DNA of 64,000 bases from Sulfurimonas hydrogeniphila (GCF_009068765.1 NZ_CP035534.1:1116001-1180000); one strand, 5' to 3'; shown: positions 22,538 to 30,473, counted from the stretch's first letter. Translations and numbers: made by a program. Notes: generated by a model not told the origin, from the sequence alone.

Positions 22538-22597
22538 CAAAACAGAGTAGCCAATAAATTACCTAACGGAAACTCATTGGCTATCTTCAACCGTTAG
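22532..22597 (+). repeat. attC 19, broken by an insertion sequence in its R' box
   Basis: AAC at 22536, GTT at 22593. The IS begins at 22598, directly after GTTAG; the same AACCGTTAG appears again at 23805-23813 on the other side. Confidence 0.88.
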
Positions 22598-23804
22598 CAC
22601 GGTAATTCAAGTTTAATAACCAGTTAAATAAACTAGAACAAAATTTGCTTACTCCTATAAAAATTAGGAGGAGCAGATGCAAGTATTATTGGAAGAGTTT
22701 AGACAACTACCAGATTATAGAAAAAATAAAGTGCGATACACACATCCAGGAGAGATATTATTTTTATCACTTTTGGCTCTCCTTTCAGGTGCCGGGAGCT
22801 ATGAAGATATTGCAACATGGATGAAAGAGAGAAAAAGAGAACTCTCTAAATTTTTGGGTCGTGCTTTTAAAGCTCCGGCATATACAACAATAAGAAATAC
22901 ATTTTTGGGAATTGATACACAAGCAGTAGAGAAGATGCAACAAAAATGGATTCATCAACTTTCAAATACTCCAAAAGATTCACAAACATTGACAATAGTT
23001 GCAACAGATGGGAAAACCATGAGAGGTTCTGCAAATAAAGAGATGAGTGAGAAAGCCAGACATATAGTTTCGCTCTTTCTAACAGAATCTAAACTTACAT
23101 TGGCACAAGCCCAGGTACAAGAGAAAACAAACGAGATTCCCGCACTTGTTGAACTATTAGATGCTTTAAACCTCACAAATTGTGTGATTACCATGGATGC
23201 TATGCATACTCAAAAAAAACATTGAATAAAATAGTAAAGTGTGGACATGATTATATTGCATAGGTAAAATCGAATCAGAAAGAGCTTTTAAAATGGGTAA
23301 TATTCAATACCTCTCTTGAAGATGCTAAGCCAATAGATACTTATGCCCATTATGAGCATAACACTCATGGGAGATATGAAGAGAGGGTTTGTGAAGTCTA
23401 TGATGACCTCTATCAAATCAAAAAGAGTTGGTTATCTGTAAAAAGGGTTGTAAAGATTACAGCAACAACACTATCGTATGGAAAACATACGACAGAGTAT
23501 CATTACTATATTTCAAGTCTTGATGTAGATGCAAAAACTTTTGCACATATTATCAGGAGCCATTGGAAAATTGAGAACTCTTTACACTATGTAAAAGATG
23601 TCAGTTTCGATGAGGATAGCTCAAGAGTTCGCACAGGTCAAGCACCTTTAATCTCTACAATGTTAAGAAGTCTTGCCATAAATATCATGAATATTAACAA
23701 AATCTCCAATATTAAAAAAGCCAGAAAGGTTTTTGGATGGAGTCCTCATAAGCTTTTCAGTCTTAGTAGTAGACTTGGGTGAGTATTAAACTTGAATTAC
23801 CGTG
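22598..23804 (+). mobile_element. ISAs1-family insertion sequence, defective
   Basis: 1207 bp with 21-bp perfect terminal inverted repeats (CACGGTAATTCAAGTTTAATA and its complement at 23784-23804) and a 9-bp target duplication AACCGTTAG on both sides. The single transposase gene is broken. The duplicated target is the attC R' core, so cassette boundaries exist on both sides of the element. Confidence 0.9.
22677..23782 (+). pseudogene. ISAs1-family transposase, frameshifted and with a nonsense codon
   Basis: The N-terminal 182 codons are intact (FRQLPDYRKNKVRYTHPGEI, IVATDGKTMRGSANKE with the first catalytic Asp). A frameshift at a run of eight A (about 23212-23219) ends that frame. Past it the next frame continues with family sequence, interrupted by one TAG where glutamine is expected, and then runs to TGA 23780 with HYYISSLDVDAKTFAHIIRS and HWKIENSLHYVKDVSF. 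Two lesions make it a pseudogene. Confidence 0.9.
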
Positions 23805-23844
23805 AACCGTTAGTATAGCACTTGCATATTAAGTCTTAATTTGG

Positions 23845-23850
23845 TACAAT
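23845..23850 (+). promoter_or_regulatory. Probable -10 of the last toxin-antitoxin cassette
   Basis: TACAAT with a TGG two bases upstream, 22 bases before the antitoxin ATG. Confidence 0.4.
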
Positions 23851-23871
23851 AAAAAGACTGAAGGAGATTTT

Positions 23872-24144
23872 ATGCAAATTGTTGAAGATATAAAACCTAT
23901 TACATATTTAAAAAGTAGAGCGGCTGACGTTCTCAAACATATTAACGAAACACACCGACCAATGATTATTACTCAAAATGGCGAAGCGAAAGCTGTAATT
24001 TGCGATCCAAAAAGTTATGAAGATATGCGAAATGCCATCTCAATACTTAAACTTCTTTCATTTGCTGAGGAAGATATAAAAGAGGGAAATCTTCACTCAG
24101 AAGAAGATGTGTTTAAATCTGTTGAGGAACTTCTTAATAGATGA
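23872..24144 (+). CDS. Phd/YefM-family antitoxin
   Basis: 90 residues behind AAGGAG. The Phd/YefM fold is recognisable in PITYLKSRAADVLKHINETH, RPMIITQNGEAKAVI and CDPKSYEDMRNAISIL. It would bind the operator and the downstream toxin. The toxin ATG overlaps its stop (ATGA). Confidence 0.9.
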   Translation: MQIVEDIKPITYLKSRAADVLKHINETHRPMIITQNGEAKAVICDPKSYEDMRNAISILKLLSFAEEDIKEGNLHSEEDVFKSVEELLNR

Positions 24145-24473
24145 ATAAAACATATAAAGTTCAATGGACTTCAAATGCGAAAGAAGACCTCTTAAATATT
24201 GTTGAATATATGAAGGAAATTTATCAAAAAATAAAAACTAAAGCTAACTCTAGTAACTTTTTTCCATTAAGAGGCAGAGTTGTACCTGAACTTCAAAAAG
24301 AAGGCATTACAATGTATCGCGAACTTATTGCTTCCCCTTGGCGGATTATGTATAAAGTTGATAGTGATACTATTTATATAATGGCTATTTTTGATTCACG
24401 GCAAAATGTAGAAGAGTTACTACTACAAAAACTGATAAGAAGTTCAATACTAACAAAAAAGAATAGCCAATAA
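24141..24473 (+). CDS. RelE/ParE-family toxin
   Basis: 110 residues: YKVQWTSNAKEDLLNIVEYM, FFPLRGRVVPELQKEGITMY, RELIASPWRIMYKVDSDTIY and IMAIFDSRQNVEELLL. These are typical of ParE/RelE toxins encoded with Phd antitoxins. The last residues are read from the attC; without it the protein would lose about ten residues. Confidence 0.88.
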   Translation: MNKTYKVQWTSNAKEDLLNIVEYMKEIYQKIKTKANSSNFFPLRGRVVPELQKEGITMYRELIASPWRIMYKVDSDTIYIMAIFDSRQNVEELLLQKLIRSSILTKKNSQ

Positions 24474-24515
24474 ATTACCTGGCAGAAATTTATCGGCTAT
24501 CTTCGACCGTTACAA
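24448..24515 (+). repeat. attC 20, last site of the array
   Basis: AAC at 24452, GTT at 24509, CCAATAAA family with slightly more changes than the others (core CTGGCAGAAA). Confidence 0.88.
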
Positions 24516-24523
24516 AAACCAAC

Positions 24524-24655
24524 ATTATACCTGTTTATAGAGAGCTGATTGTGCAGCATTGGAGGATTATGTATAAAATTGAAAATGACACTGTTTATAT
24601 TATGGCTATTGTTGATTCAAGACAAAATGTTGAAGAGTTGTTGTTACAAAAATGA
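24524..24655 (+). pseudogene. C-terminal remnant of a RelE/ParE toxin
   Basis: 43 codons in frame (IIPVYRELIVQHWRIMYK, NDTVYIMAIVDSRQNVEELL) match the last part of the toxin at 24141, with about 75% identity over the shared stretch. The N-terminal half is missing; homology starts about 13 bases after the attC core. Its TGA overlaps the ATG of the next gene. It marks the distal edge of the integron. Confidence 0.8.
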
Positions 24656-24897
24656 TTAGCTGTCAACAATACGACTATATTGAAATAGCATGTATGTACC
24701 ACTACTCTGTTAAATTAACCATGAAATCAGGTTCTGTTTTTGAAGGAAAAGCACTTGATACAGCCCGTAACGAAAATCATCAGGAATGTATCAAAATAAA
24801 AACCGAAAATCATGAAGTATTGGTTGTACTTGATGAAATCAGCACACTTGAAACTGCCATAAAAAATCCATATTTTAAGATTATTTCCTTCGTTTAA
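24652..24897 (+). CDS. Rof (YaeO)-like Rho-binding antiterminator
   Basis: 81 residues. CQQYDYIEIACMYHYSVKLT resembles the start of E. coli Rof (C-x-x-Y-D-x-x-E-x-AC), followed by KSGSVFEGKALDT and VLVVLDEISTLE, which fit the Sm-like fold. Rof binds the transcription terminator Rho and inhibits it. The ATG at 24652 was kept because the conserved N-terminus starts there; no ribosome binding site is seen, since the toxin remnant runs into it. Confidence 0.68.
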   Translation: MISCQQYDYIEIACMYHYSVKLTMKSGSVFEGKALDTARNENHQECIKIKTENHEVLVVLDEISTLETAIKNPYFKIISFV

Positions 24898-24926
24898 AAC
24901 TTAAGTGTTTCTTATTTAAGTTTTAA
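24894..24926 (+). terminator. Hairpin after the rof-like gene
   Basis: TTAAAACTTAA and TTAAGTTTTAA form an 11-bp perfect stem with an 11-base loop. TATAAT at 24927-24932 directly after it could be the -10 of the thioredoxin gene. Confidence 0.5.
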
Positions 24927-24966
24927 TATAATCAAAACAAAAAGATATGATAAAAGAAGGCAAATT

Positions 24967-25410
24967 GTGGAAATTATTAAAATAGTATGTTCAGAGTGCA
25001 ACACTCTTAACAGTAGCAAAGGTGAATCCAAAGAAGAAACCGTTATCTGTAAACAATGCCACTCAGAACTCGACAATCCTTTTGTTGTTGAAGTAGATGA
25101 TGAAAACTGCATGCTGCACATCAAAGAAAACAGTATTGCGGTATTGGTTGATTTTTATTCTACTGCCTGTGGTCCGTGTATGGCAATGTATGAAGACTAT
25201 GAAGATGCGGCACTTGGTTTTGGATCGACAGTAAGGTTTTTAAAAATAAATGCCGACAAACATCAAAAAGCAGCAAAAGAGTATGGAGTCGGTGCGCTTC
25301 CAACCATTATTGCCTTCAAAGAAGGAGAAGAAGTCGGCCGTATCAGCCAACAGCTCTCTCAGGTTGAGCTTAGTCTTTGGGCACAAGACCTACAAACATT
25401 ATACCTGTGA
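24967..25410 (+). CDS. Thioredoxin of the Trx2/TrxC type
   Basis: 147 residues from GTG 24967 behind GAAGG. The N-terminus has two CxxC pairs (VCSECNTL and ICKQCHSEL) that should bind zinc, as in Trx2. The thioredoxin fold follows with the active site ACGPC in VDFYSTACGPCMAMY and the cis-Pro loop GVGALPTIIAFK. It reduces protein disulfides in the cytosol. Confidence 0.88.
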   Translation: MEIIKIVCSECNTLNSSKGESKEETVICKQCHSELDNPFVVEVDDENCMLHIKENSIAVLVDFYSTACGPCMAMYEDYEDAALGFGSTVRFLKINADKHQKAAKEYGVGALPTIIAFKEGEEVGRISQQLSQVELSLWAQDLQTLYL

Positions 25411-25447
25411 GCTTTATGCTTATGTATTAATTTCTCAAGATAAAGAA

Positions 25448-25609
25448 GTGCCGGATGTCATTTTAGAGTGTGTCAGTAAACTTGTAAAGGAGCTTAAAAG
25501 TCTCGATACTGCCACTTTTGAAAGAATAGTAAACAATCCTTTCTCTCAAGAAGCAAGAGACTTGGCCCGATGGTGGGAAATGTATCAGACTTATATTCCC
25601 GTTAGCTAA
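25448..25609 (+). CDS. Possible small protein, 53 residues
   Basis: A frame in a different phase overlaps and follows the thioredoxin gene. Its part beyond that gene reads like protein (ECVSKLVKELKSLDTATFER, DLARWWEMYQTYIPVS). The only usual start beyond the overlap is GTG 25448, with a poor ribosome binding site. The true start may be elsewhere. Confidence 0.35.
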   Translation: MPDVILECVSKLVKELKSLDTATFERIVNNPFSQEARDLARWWEMYQTYIPVS

Positions 25610-25686
25610 AAAATTATAAGTCTTTTTAATTTTAAGTGCAATCAAAAAGTACAAAGGTACACTGTCAATTTTAAAAAGGATACAAA

Positions 25687-26007
25687 TTGACAGCAAATAA
25701 AAAATATGAAGTCATTACATATGAAGAAAATATAGTTTTTAATTTTACGCTTCCAGAAGATGGAAAAGAAAACCAGTTAAGCAAAGAAGTTATTTTAGTC
25801 TGGGATGATGTTTTAGAAAAGTTTTTAGAGACATTTACACAGGAAAAATCTTATACCATTCATTCATTTAAGAATGCAAGAGAAAAAAACAGGTTTATCG
25901 AAAATATTGAAAAGGTAACCGAAGAAATTATAGATCAGATAGATGAAGATATAAGCCAAAAGATGAAATTTGGATTTGACTACACTTCTCCAACCTACGA
26001 AGATTAA
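25687..26007 (+). CDS. Hypothetical protein, 106 residues
   Basis: TTG start with AAAAAGGA upstream. A soluble acidic protein with a strand-rich first half (YEVITYEENIVFNFTLPEDG) and helical second half ending FGFDYTSPTYED. Not recognised. Convergent with the hemerythrin gene, with a shared terminator between them. Confidence 0.6.
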   Translation: MTANKKYEVITYEENIVFNFTLPEDGKENQLSKEVILVWDDVLEKFLETFTQEKSYTIHSFKNAREKNRFIENIEKVTEEIIDQIDEDISQKMKFGFDYTSPTYED

Positions 26008-26033
26008 AAACAGCCGGTTGATGCCGCTGTTTT
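26007..26033. terminator. Bidirectional terminator
   Basis: AAAACAGC...GCTGTTTT flanked by A and T runs, between the convergent genes ending at 26007 and 26040. Confidence 0.6.
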
Positions 26034-26039
26034 AAAGTA

Positions 26040-26441
26040 TTAAGAATTAGCTGATTGAAAATGCTCCGCCATCAGCGTATCCATTGTTTTAACATGATCA
26101 AGCATCCATGCTTTTAAATTCCCCTTTATGTAAGCCATAATCGCATTCGTATCTTTTTTTTCTTCAAAATACTTAATGATATGCGCAAGCTCGCTTAAAT
26201 GTCTGTCATGTTCTGCTTTATGTGAGTTATATGATGGAAATTTTGTTTCCTGCATCATACTTTCTTCTTCTGAAAAATGTATGGAAGTATGTGCAAGAAG
26301 CTCCTTGAGCGTTGCAAGCGTTGATTCTATATCGTTGCTGCCTGCAGCTGTCTCAAGTTTGTTTATAAGAAGACTTTCCTCCAGGTGTGTGTCATTCATG
26401 CTCGGTACTGCTACCATCGAAAGTTCTTCTTGTACAATCAA
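26040..26441 (-). CDS. Bacteriohemerythrin
   Basis: 133 residues, a single hemerythrin domain. The di-iron ligand pattern is present: His19 with Glu (THLEE), His55 and Glu59 (HFSEEESMM), His74 and His78 (HKAEHDRH) and His116...Asp121 (LDHVKTMD). It binds O2 reversibly and may serve storage, delivery or sensing. Next to a NifU-like gene on the same strand. Confidence 0.88.
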   Translation of the reverse strand: MIVQEELSMVAVPSMNDTHLEESLLINKLETAAGSNDIESTLATLKELLAHTSIHFSEEESMMQETKFPSYNSHKAEHDRHLSELAHIIKYFEEKKDTNAIMAYIKGNLKAWMLDHVKTMDTLMAEHFQSANS

Positions 26442-26459
26442 TTTTTTTCCTTTTGTATG

Positions 26460-26747
26460 CTAAACTGCATATACTCTGATATTGTCGGTTTCGAGTTGAC
26501 CGTTTAAAATTCTCTGAATGGAAGTCAGTGTTCCTCCTGAACTTGCACAAGATCCGCAGGCCCCGACATATGAGATATAAATATCAGTCAGACCGTTTGT
26601 CTCTTTAAGATCTATAAAATCCAGATCCCCGCCATCTGCATGTAAGAATTCTCTGATTTTTTCATCTATAATTTTATCTACAGCATTAATCTTTTGGATG
26701 ACACTCATGTTGTCAAAGTCCACTTTTTCCGTTGTTGTTTCGCTCAT
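26460..26747 (-). CDS. NifU C-terminal-like Fe-S scaffold protein
   Basis: 95 residues: VDKIIDEKIREFLHADGGDL and the CxxC in YVGACGSCASSGGTL (Cys64, Cys67). This is the Nfu domain that carries and passes on a [4Fe-4S] cluster. The usual N-terminal scaffold domain of NifU is absent. Upstream of the hemerythrin on the same strand. Confidence 0.88.
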   Translation of the reverse strand: MSETTTEKVDFDNMSVIQKINAVDKIIDEKIREFLHADGGDLDFIDLKETNGLTDIYISYVGACGSCASSGGTLTSIQRILNGQLETDNIRVYAV

Positions 26748-26805
26748 TATTGTCTCCTTTTTGTGATTATAATACCATTGGATACTTAATAAAAAATAAA
26801 AAAAA

Positions 26806-27210
26806 TCAGTTGGTTTTTTTCCCGTTTATCATATGGGTTACGGAAACTTTATCGTTCACAGACTTGATTATAACTTCTGCAAAGTCACCCATTTCATACT
26901 TTCTCAGTGTAATTGTTCGCGTCATTTCACCTGCAGTGTCCTTGACAACTTTAAATCCCTCTTCTTTAAAGTGAAGAATACACTCATCAGCATTTGAATA
27001 GGCGGAAGATTCTTTTTTTTCTTCATTGTATGGCTTCACCCTGATTTTACCACCACTTTCATCATATGAGATTTTCAATCCTACAGAGGGTATGTTACTT
27101 TTCTCTACCCATTGGGTAGTGTCAAACTCTTTTGTCTCACCGTCAGACAACATAAGCAATCCCTTGCCGTCATTACTGTTAAACTGAAATATCATTCCTG
27201 TCATGCTCAT
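26806..27210 (-). CDS. Hypothetical protein with a cold-shock-like start
   Basis: 134 residues. The first 50 (TGMIFQFNSNDGKGLLMLSD, GLKISYDESGGKIRVKPY) recall a small OB-type beta-barrel. The second half has a helix (ADECILHFKEEGFKVVKDTA) and further strands. No function assigned. Confidence 0.6.
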   Translation of the reverse strand: MSMTGMIFQFNSNDGKGLLMLSDGETKEFDTTQWVEKSNIPSVGLKISYDESGGKIRVKPYNEEKKESSAYSNADECILHFKEEGFKVVKDTAGEMTRTITLRKYEMGDFAEVIIKSVNDKVSVTHMINGKKTN

Positions 27211-27306
27211 TTTTCATCCTTGTGTATTTACTGAATTTTAACCTCTTTAGGCTTAAGACAAGAAAGGGTAAGATTCAACTTATAAAACATACCAAAGGAG
27301 AGTACT

Positions 27307-27780
27307 ATGCTCATGGCAAATCTGCAGGATGATATCAGTGATGTCGAACTGAAACAAAGATGGCGGCTCTACTGGATAACTACAATCTTTGAATTTTCAA
27401 ATCTCAAACTCCAGGAAATGGCATGGGTCTACCCCCAAACAGCCAAATGGCCCGATGATGAAGTATGGTCTTCTTCCTTTGATGAATGCATAAGTGCCTA
27501 TTTTGACATATTAGCACTCGACGATGCTTACGAAAAAGCTGTCCTGCATGCAAATGTTTCCAAACAAGAGGCTGATCATGCAAAAAAGTTTCATCGACTT
27601 GCAGCCTTTTATATGGAACCGGATGAAAATCCTCAGGAGATACTGCAGGATGAAGAATGGCTCCGGGTTGTCAGTGCAGCAAAAGAATTCTGGGAGTATT
27701 TGAAAAAGAATGTCACATCACAAAGAGAGACAGACTTGATGAATAACTTAGAAAAAAAGTTTCCGTTTTCTTTTGACTAA
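27307..27780 (+). CDS. Hypothetical protein, 157 residues
   Basis: ATG behind AAAGGAGAG. A helical, acidic, tryptophan-rich protein (RWRLYWITTIFEFSNLKLQE, WPDDEVWSSSFDECISAYFD). No motif recognised. Its place between the NifU-like and LRV-repeat genes suggests it belongs to the redox block. Confidence 0.62.
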   Translation: MLMANLQDDISDVELKQRWRLYWITTIFEFSNLKLQEMAWVYPQTAKWPDDEVWSSSFDECISAYFDILALDDAYEKAVLHANVSKQEADHAKKFHRLAAFYMEPDENPQEILQDEEWLRVVSAAKEFWEYLKKNVTSQRETDLMNNLEKKFPFSFD

Positions 27781-27831
27781 GCATTTAAGAGACATATAGC
27801 TACAATTCACGAAATCAAAAACCATATTATT

Positions 27832-28413
27832 ATGAAGGTAACAGCAAAAATGATAACACAAGAAGAATTAGAATCGATACAAAGCAGTGACGAGAGTGTT
27901 CGCAGAGCACTGGCAAACAACCCGGAGACATCCACAGAAGCACTGGATAAATTAAGTGAAGATGAAAACCAGTTTGTACGCGCAAGAGTTGCTGCACATA
28001 TCAATACTTCACCTGAAACATTAGACAAACTAAGCAAAGACGAAAGTCCGTTTGTTCGTGAATTTGTTGCAGAACACCCAAATACAAAAGTCGAAACGCT
28101 CATAGCCCTAAGCAAAGACAGAGAAGTTGTGTCCTGGGTAGCCGGCAATGCAAACACCCCTGTTGATATTTTGGATACGCTCAGTAATGATGAGGATGTA
28201 TTTGTCAAAATTTCTATCGCAGTGAACCCAAGCACAACAGCTGAAATCTTAAATAAACTAAGCAAAGACGAAGATGAAAATGTTCGGGCAGCGGTTGCGA
28301 AAAATCCGATTGCGCCGCTTGATATACTTGAAAGGTTAAGCAGTGACGAGCATGAGGATGTACGCAAAATTGTTTCTGAACACCCCTCAAGAGCAGATCA
28401 AACCGGTATATAA
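27832..28413 (+). CDS. LRV (leucine-rich variant) repeat protein
   Basis: 193 residues made of about seven repeats of 24 residues with the pattern D-E-x-F-V-R-x-x-V-A-x-x-P-x-T-x-x-E-x-L-x-x-LS (VREFVAEHPNTKVETLIALS, VKISIAVNPSTTAEILNKLS). Repeats alternate alpha and 3-10 helices into a superhelix for protein contact. LRV proteins are known from nitrogen-fixation clusters; the N-terminal [4Fe-4S] cysteine cluster of the Azotobacter protein is missing here. Confidence 0.8.
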   Translation: MKVTAKMITQEELESIQSSDESVRRALANNPETSTEALDKLSEDENQFVRARVAAHINTSPETLDKLSKDESPFVREFVAEHPNTKVETLIALSKDREVVSWVAGNANTPVDILDTLSNDEDVFVKISIAVNPSTTAEILNKLSKDEDENVRAAVAKNPIAPLDILERLSSDEHEDVRKIVSEHPSRADQTGI

Positions 28414-28527
28414 ACAAAGAAATTTTAAAAACATATTAAAAAAATAACATAAACAGATATTAACAAGAACATTTTCCTGAAATTTACTATACTACGGCCT
28501 GAATTTTACGACAAAAAGGGGAAATAA

Positions 28528-29544
28528 ATGGCGCAAAATAATCCAAAGACAGTAGACCTGGCAATAATAGGTGCAGGTCCTGGAGGAATGGCAGCTGCTA
28601 TAGAAGCAAAACTGGCCGGTATCGAAAATGTTATGGTTATAGACAAGGCACCGCATCATAATGATATGATTCATAAGTTTTACAAAAAAGGCAAAAGAGT
28701 AGATAAAGACTGGATGGGAATCAAGTTTGAATTTACTGGCAATGTTACTTTTGAAGAGTGTTCAAAAGAAGATTATATTCAACAAATGAATGATAAATTA
28801 AGTGAAGCCGGCGTATTGGACAAATTTGAATACAACCATGAAATAATTAGAATTGAAAAAGAGGAAGATGGACTTTTTTCAATTGTTTATGCTACAGACG
28901 GCATAGCCGAAGCTCTTGAAAATATGAAAGCAAAAAATGTTATTCTTTCTGTTGGTCGCATGGGTAAACCTAACAAACCAAAATACAAATTTCCCAAAGA
29001 ACTCAAAAGTGTACTTAACTTCAACCTTTCCAAAGTTCAAAACGGTGAACATGTAATGATAGTCGGTGGTGGAGATACCGCCGGTGAGTATGCCTATGGT
29101 TTAATTGAAATGGAAGGTATGGAAGACTGTGTTGTAACACTCAATTACAGACAGGCTGAAATAAAAAGAATGAATCCGACCAATACAGAAATGTGTATGA
29201 AGTACCTTAACAATGGCAAACTTATCAATAAACTCGGTGTAGATGTTGCAAGTGTTGAACCAGGTATAGAAAGAGCAATCAAAGTAAACTTTACAGATGG
29301 AACTACCGGTGAATATGACAGAGCAGTCTATGCACTTGGCGGTACTACTCCAAAAGACATCCTTGTAAATTCAGGTGTTAAAACAGGGGAATGGGATGTT
29401 CCGGTGTATGATGAAAAAACTTTTGAGACAAATGTAAAAGGTCTTTATACTATTGGTGATGTTGTTACGGATCAGGGAAGTATTGCACTTGCATTCAATC
29501 ATGCAAGTGATGCTGTCAAAGACATTGCTTCAAAGTTAAAATAG
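28528..29544 (+). CDS. FAD/NAD(P)-dependent oxidoreductase, thioredoxin-reductase-like
   Basis: 338 residues with two Rossmann motifs: IIGAGPGGMAAAIEAK at 14 and VMIVGGGDTAGEYAYG near 174, then YTIGDVVTDQGSIALAFNHA near the end for FAD. The fold is that of thioredoxin reductase or YpdA, but the redox CxxC is absent, so it passes electrons directly to a small molecule or protein. Behind GGGGAAATA. Partner unknown. Confidence 0.82.
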   Translation: MAQNNPKTVDLAIIGAGPGGMAAAIEAKLAGIENVMVIDKAPHHNDMIHKFYKKGKRVDKDWMGIKFEFTGNVTFEECSKEDYIQQMNDKLSEAGVLDKFEYNHEIIRIEKEEDGLFSIVYATDGIAEALENMKAKNVILSVGRMGKPNKPKYKFPKELKSVLNFNLSKVQNGEHVMIVGGGDTAGEYAYGLIEMEGMEDCVVTLNYRQAEIKRMNPTNTEMCMKYLNNGKLINKLGVDVASVEPGIERAIKVNFTDGTTGEYDRAVYALGGTTPKDILVNSGVKTGEWDVPVYDEKTFETNVKGLYTIGDVVTDQGSIALAFNHASDAVKDIASKLK

Positions 29545-29569
29545 AGTTTATCTATTTTAACTTCGTTGT

Positions 29570-29929
29570 TTAAGATTTAGATTTATAAGTTGTGTTTACA
29601 TTATCAATAAATGATTTTGTAAACATTCCTACGCGAGGCTCATCCTCATAATGATAGGCAGCAAATCCGAAAAAATCTTCTGGCGTAATGTCATACTCTA
29701 TCATTTTGTTTATTGCACCTGTCATATCATTGCTAAAAAACAGTTCTGCAATCTCTTCACCCTGATTTGCACTGTTTTGAGTGTCAGTCGGCCTGTAGCA
29801 TTTTTGTTTGAGCATTTGTTCTTCAAGTTCGTCAAGTCTGTCGCCCTCTTCTACAGTGGCTGTACCTGTTTTAAGAATTTGCATAACCAGTTGCTGCATT
29901 TCTTCTAATATTTTTGCTTGTTCACTCAT
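29570..29929 (-). CDS. Hypothetical protein downstream of the truncated globin
   Basis: 119 residues, acidic and helical (AKILEEMQQLVMQILKTGTA, VEEGDRLDELEEQMLKQKCY, MIEYDITPEDFFGFAAYHYE). It starts at the base after the globin stop, so both are one operon. Not recognised. Confidence 0.65.
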   Translation of the reverse strand: MSEQAKILEEMQQLVMQILKTGTATVEEGDRLDELEEQMLKQKCYRPTDTQNSANQGEEIAELFFSNDMTGAINKMIEYDITPEDFFGFAAYHYEDEPRVGMFTKSFIDNVNTTYKSKS

Positions 29930-30325
29930 CTACTCTTCCTCTTCTTCATCTATATCCAAATTGTCAATAAACTGTTCAGCTAAAATATCTGCTTTTTTGT
30001 AAAACCTTTGAGCAATTTCAGGAGTAAACATAGTATCAACAACATTTTTAAAAAGCATCAGCCAGCGTTCAAATGTTTCTCTGTACATCTGCCCCAAAAA
30101 TGCATGCGGAGGGAAGGGATCACCCTTGTAACCAATTTCTGCATTCATCATCAGTAGCCAAAACCCAATTAATGTATTTAAATGTTCATGCCATTTTCCA
30201 CTCTTCAAATCACTTCCCAGCGCTTTTGTAAAATAAGGGCTTAAAATATCATCTTTGAGTACATCAGCATAAAACCGATGTACCATCTCTTCTACCTTAG
30301 CTCTGTCTACGGTATCATAAAGCAT
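29930..30325 (-). CDS. Group III truncated hemoglobin
   Basis: 131 residues. VEEMVHRFYADVLKDDILSP is helix A/B; HEHLNTLIGFWLLMM holds the proximal histidine region; PPHAFLGQMYRETFERWLML follows. These match group III (P) globins of Campylobacter (Ctb-like), which bind O2 or NO. A Fur-box-like sequence lies about 50 bases upstream of its start. The acidic tail (DIDEEEEE) is unusual. Confidence 0.87.
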   Translation of the reverse strand: MLYDTVDRAKVEEMVHRFYADVLKDDILSPYFTKALGSDLKSGKWHEHLNTLIGFWLLMMNAEIGYKGDPFPPHAFLGQMYRETFERWLMLFKNVVDTMFTPEIAQRFYKKADILAEQFIDNLDIDEEEEE

Positions 30326-30376
30326 ATACTCTCCTAATTTTTAATCATAAAAGTATAGCTAAATTTTATCCCAAAT

Positions 30377-30395
30377 GATAATGATAATCTTTTTG
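30377..30395. promoter_or_regulatory. Fur-box-like operator
   Basis: GATAATGATAATCTTTTTG matches the 19-base Fur consensus in 16 positions. It lies between the globin gene (minus) and the 30520 gene (plus). Confidence 0.55.
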
Positions 30396-30465
30396 CAGTC
30401 TTAAATAAAATAATTAATCTAATTCTTATATTTTCAGTTTGTTTTATTTTACTACCATGCTATCT

Positions 30466-30473
30466 GTTATAAT
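30466..30473 (+). promoter_or_regulatory. Extended -10 promoter for the 30520 gene
   Basis: TGTTATAAT with TATAAT at 30468-30473, 46 bases upstream of the ATG. Confidence 0.55.

Noticed and set aside
23205-23225. Run of eight A in the ISAs1 transposase as a programmed frameshift site
   Set aside because: The second frame also contains a TAG where glutamine is expected, and ISAs1 transposases normally use one frame. Decay explains both lesions.
9454-24515. Regularly spaced repeats as a CRISPR array
   Set aside because: Repeats differ in length and family, are hundreds of bases apart and enclose genes. Core motifs AAC...GTT fit attC. No cas genes.
8159-24655. Prophage or integrative conjugative element, given the tyrosine recombinase and RusA
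   Set aside because: No capsid, terminase, relaxase or tRNA target. The recombinase has the IntI-specific patch and attC sites follow.
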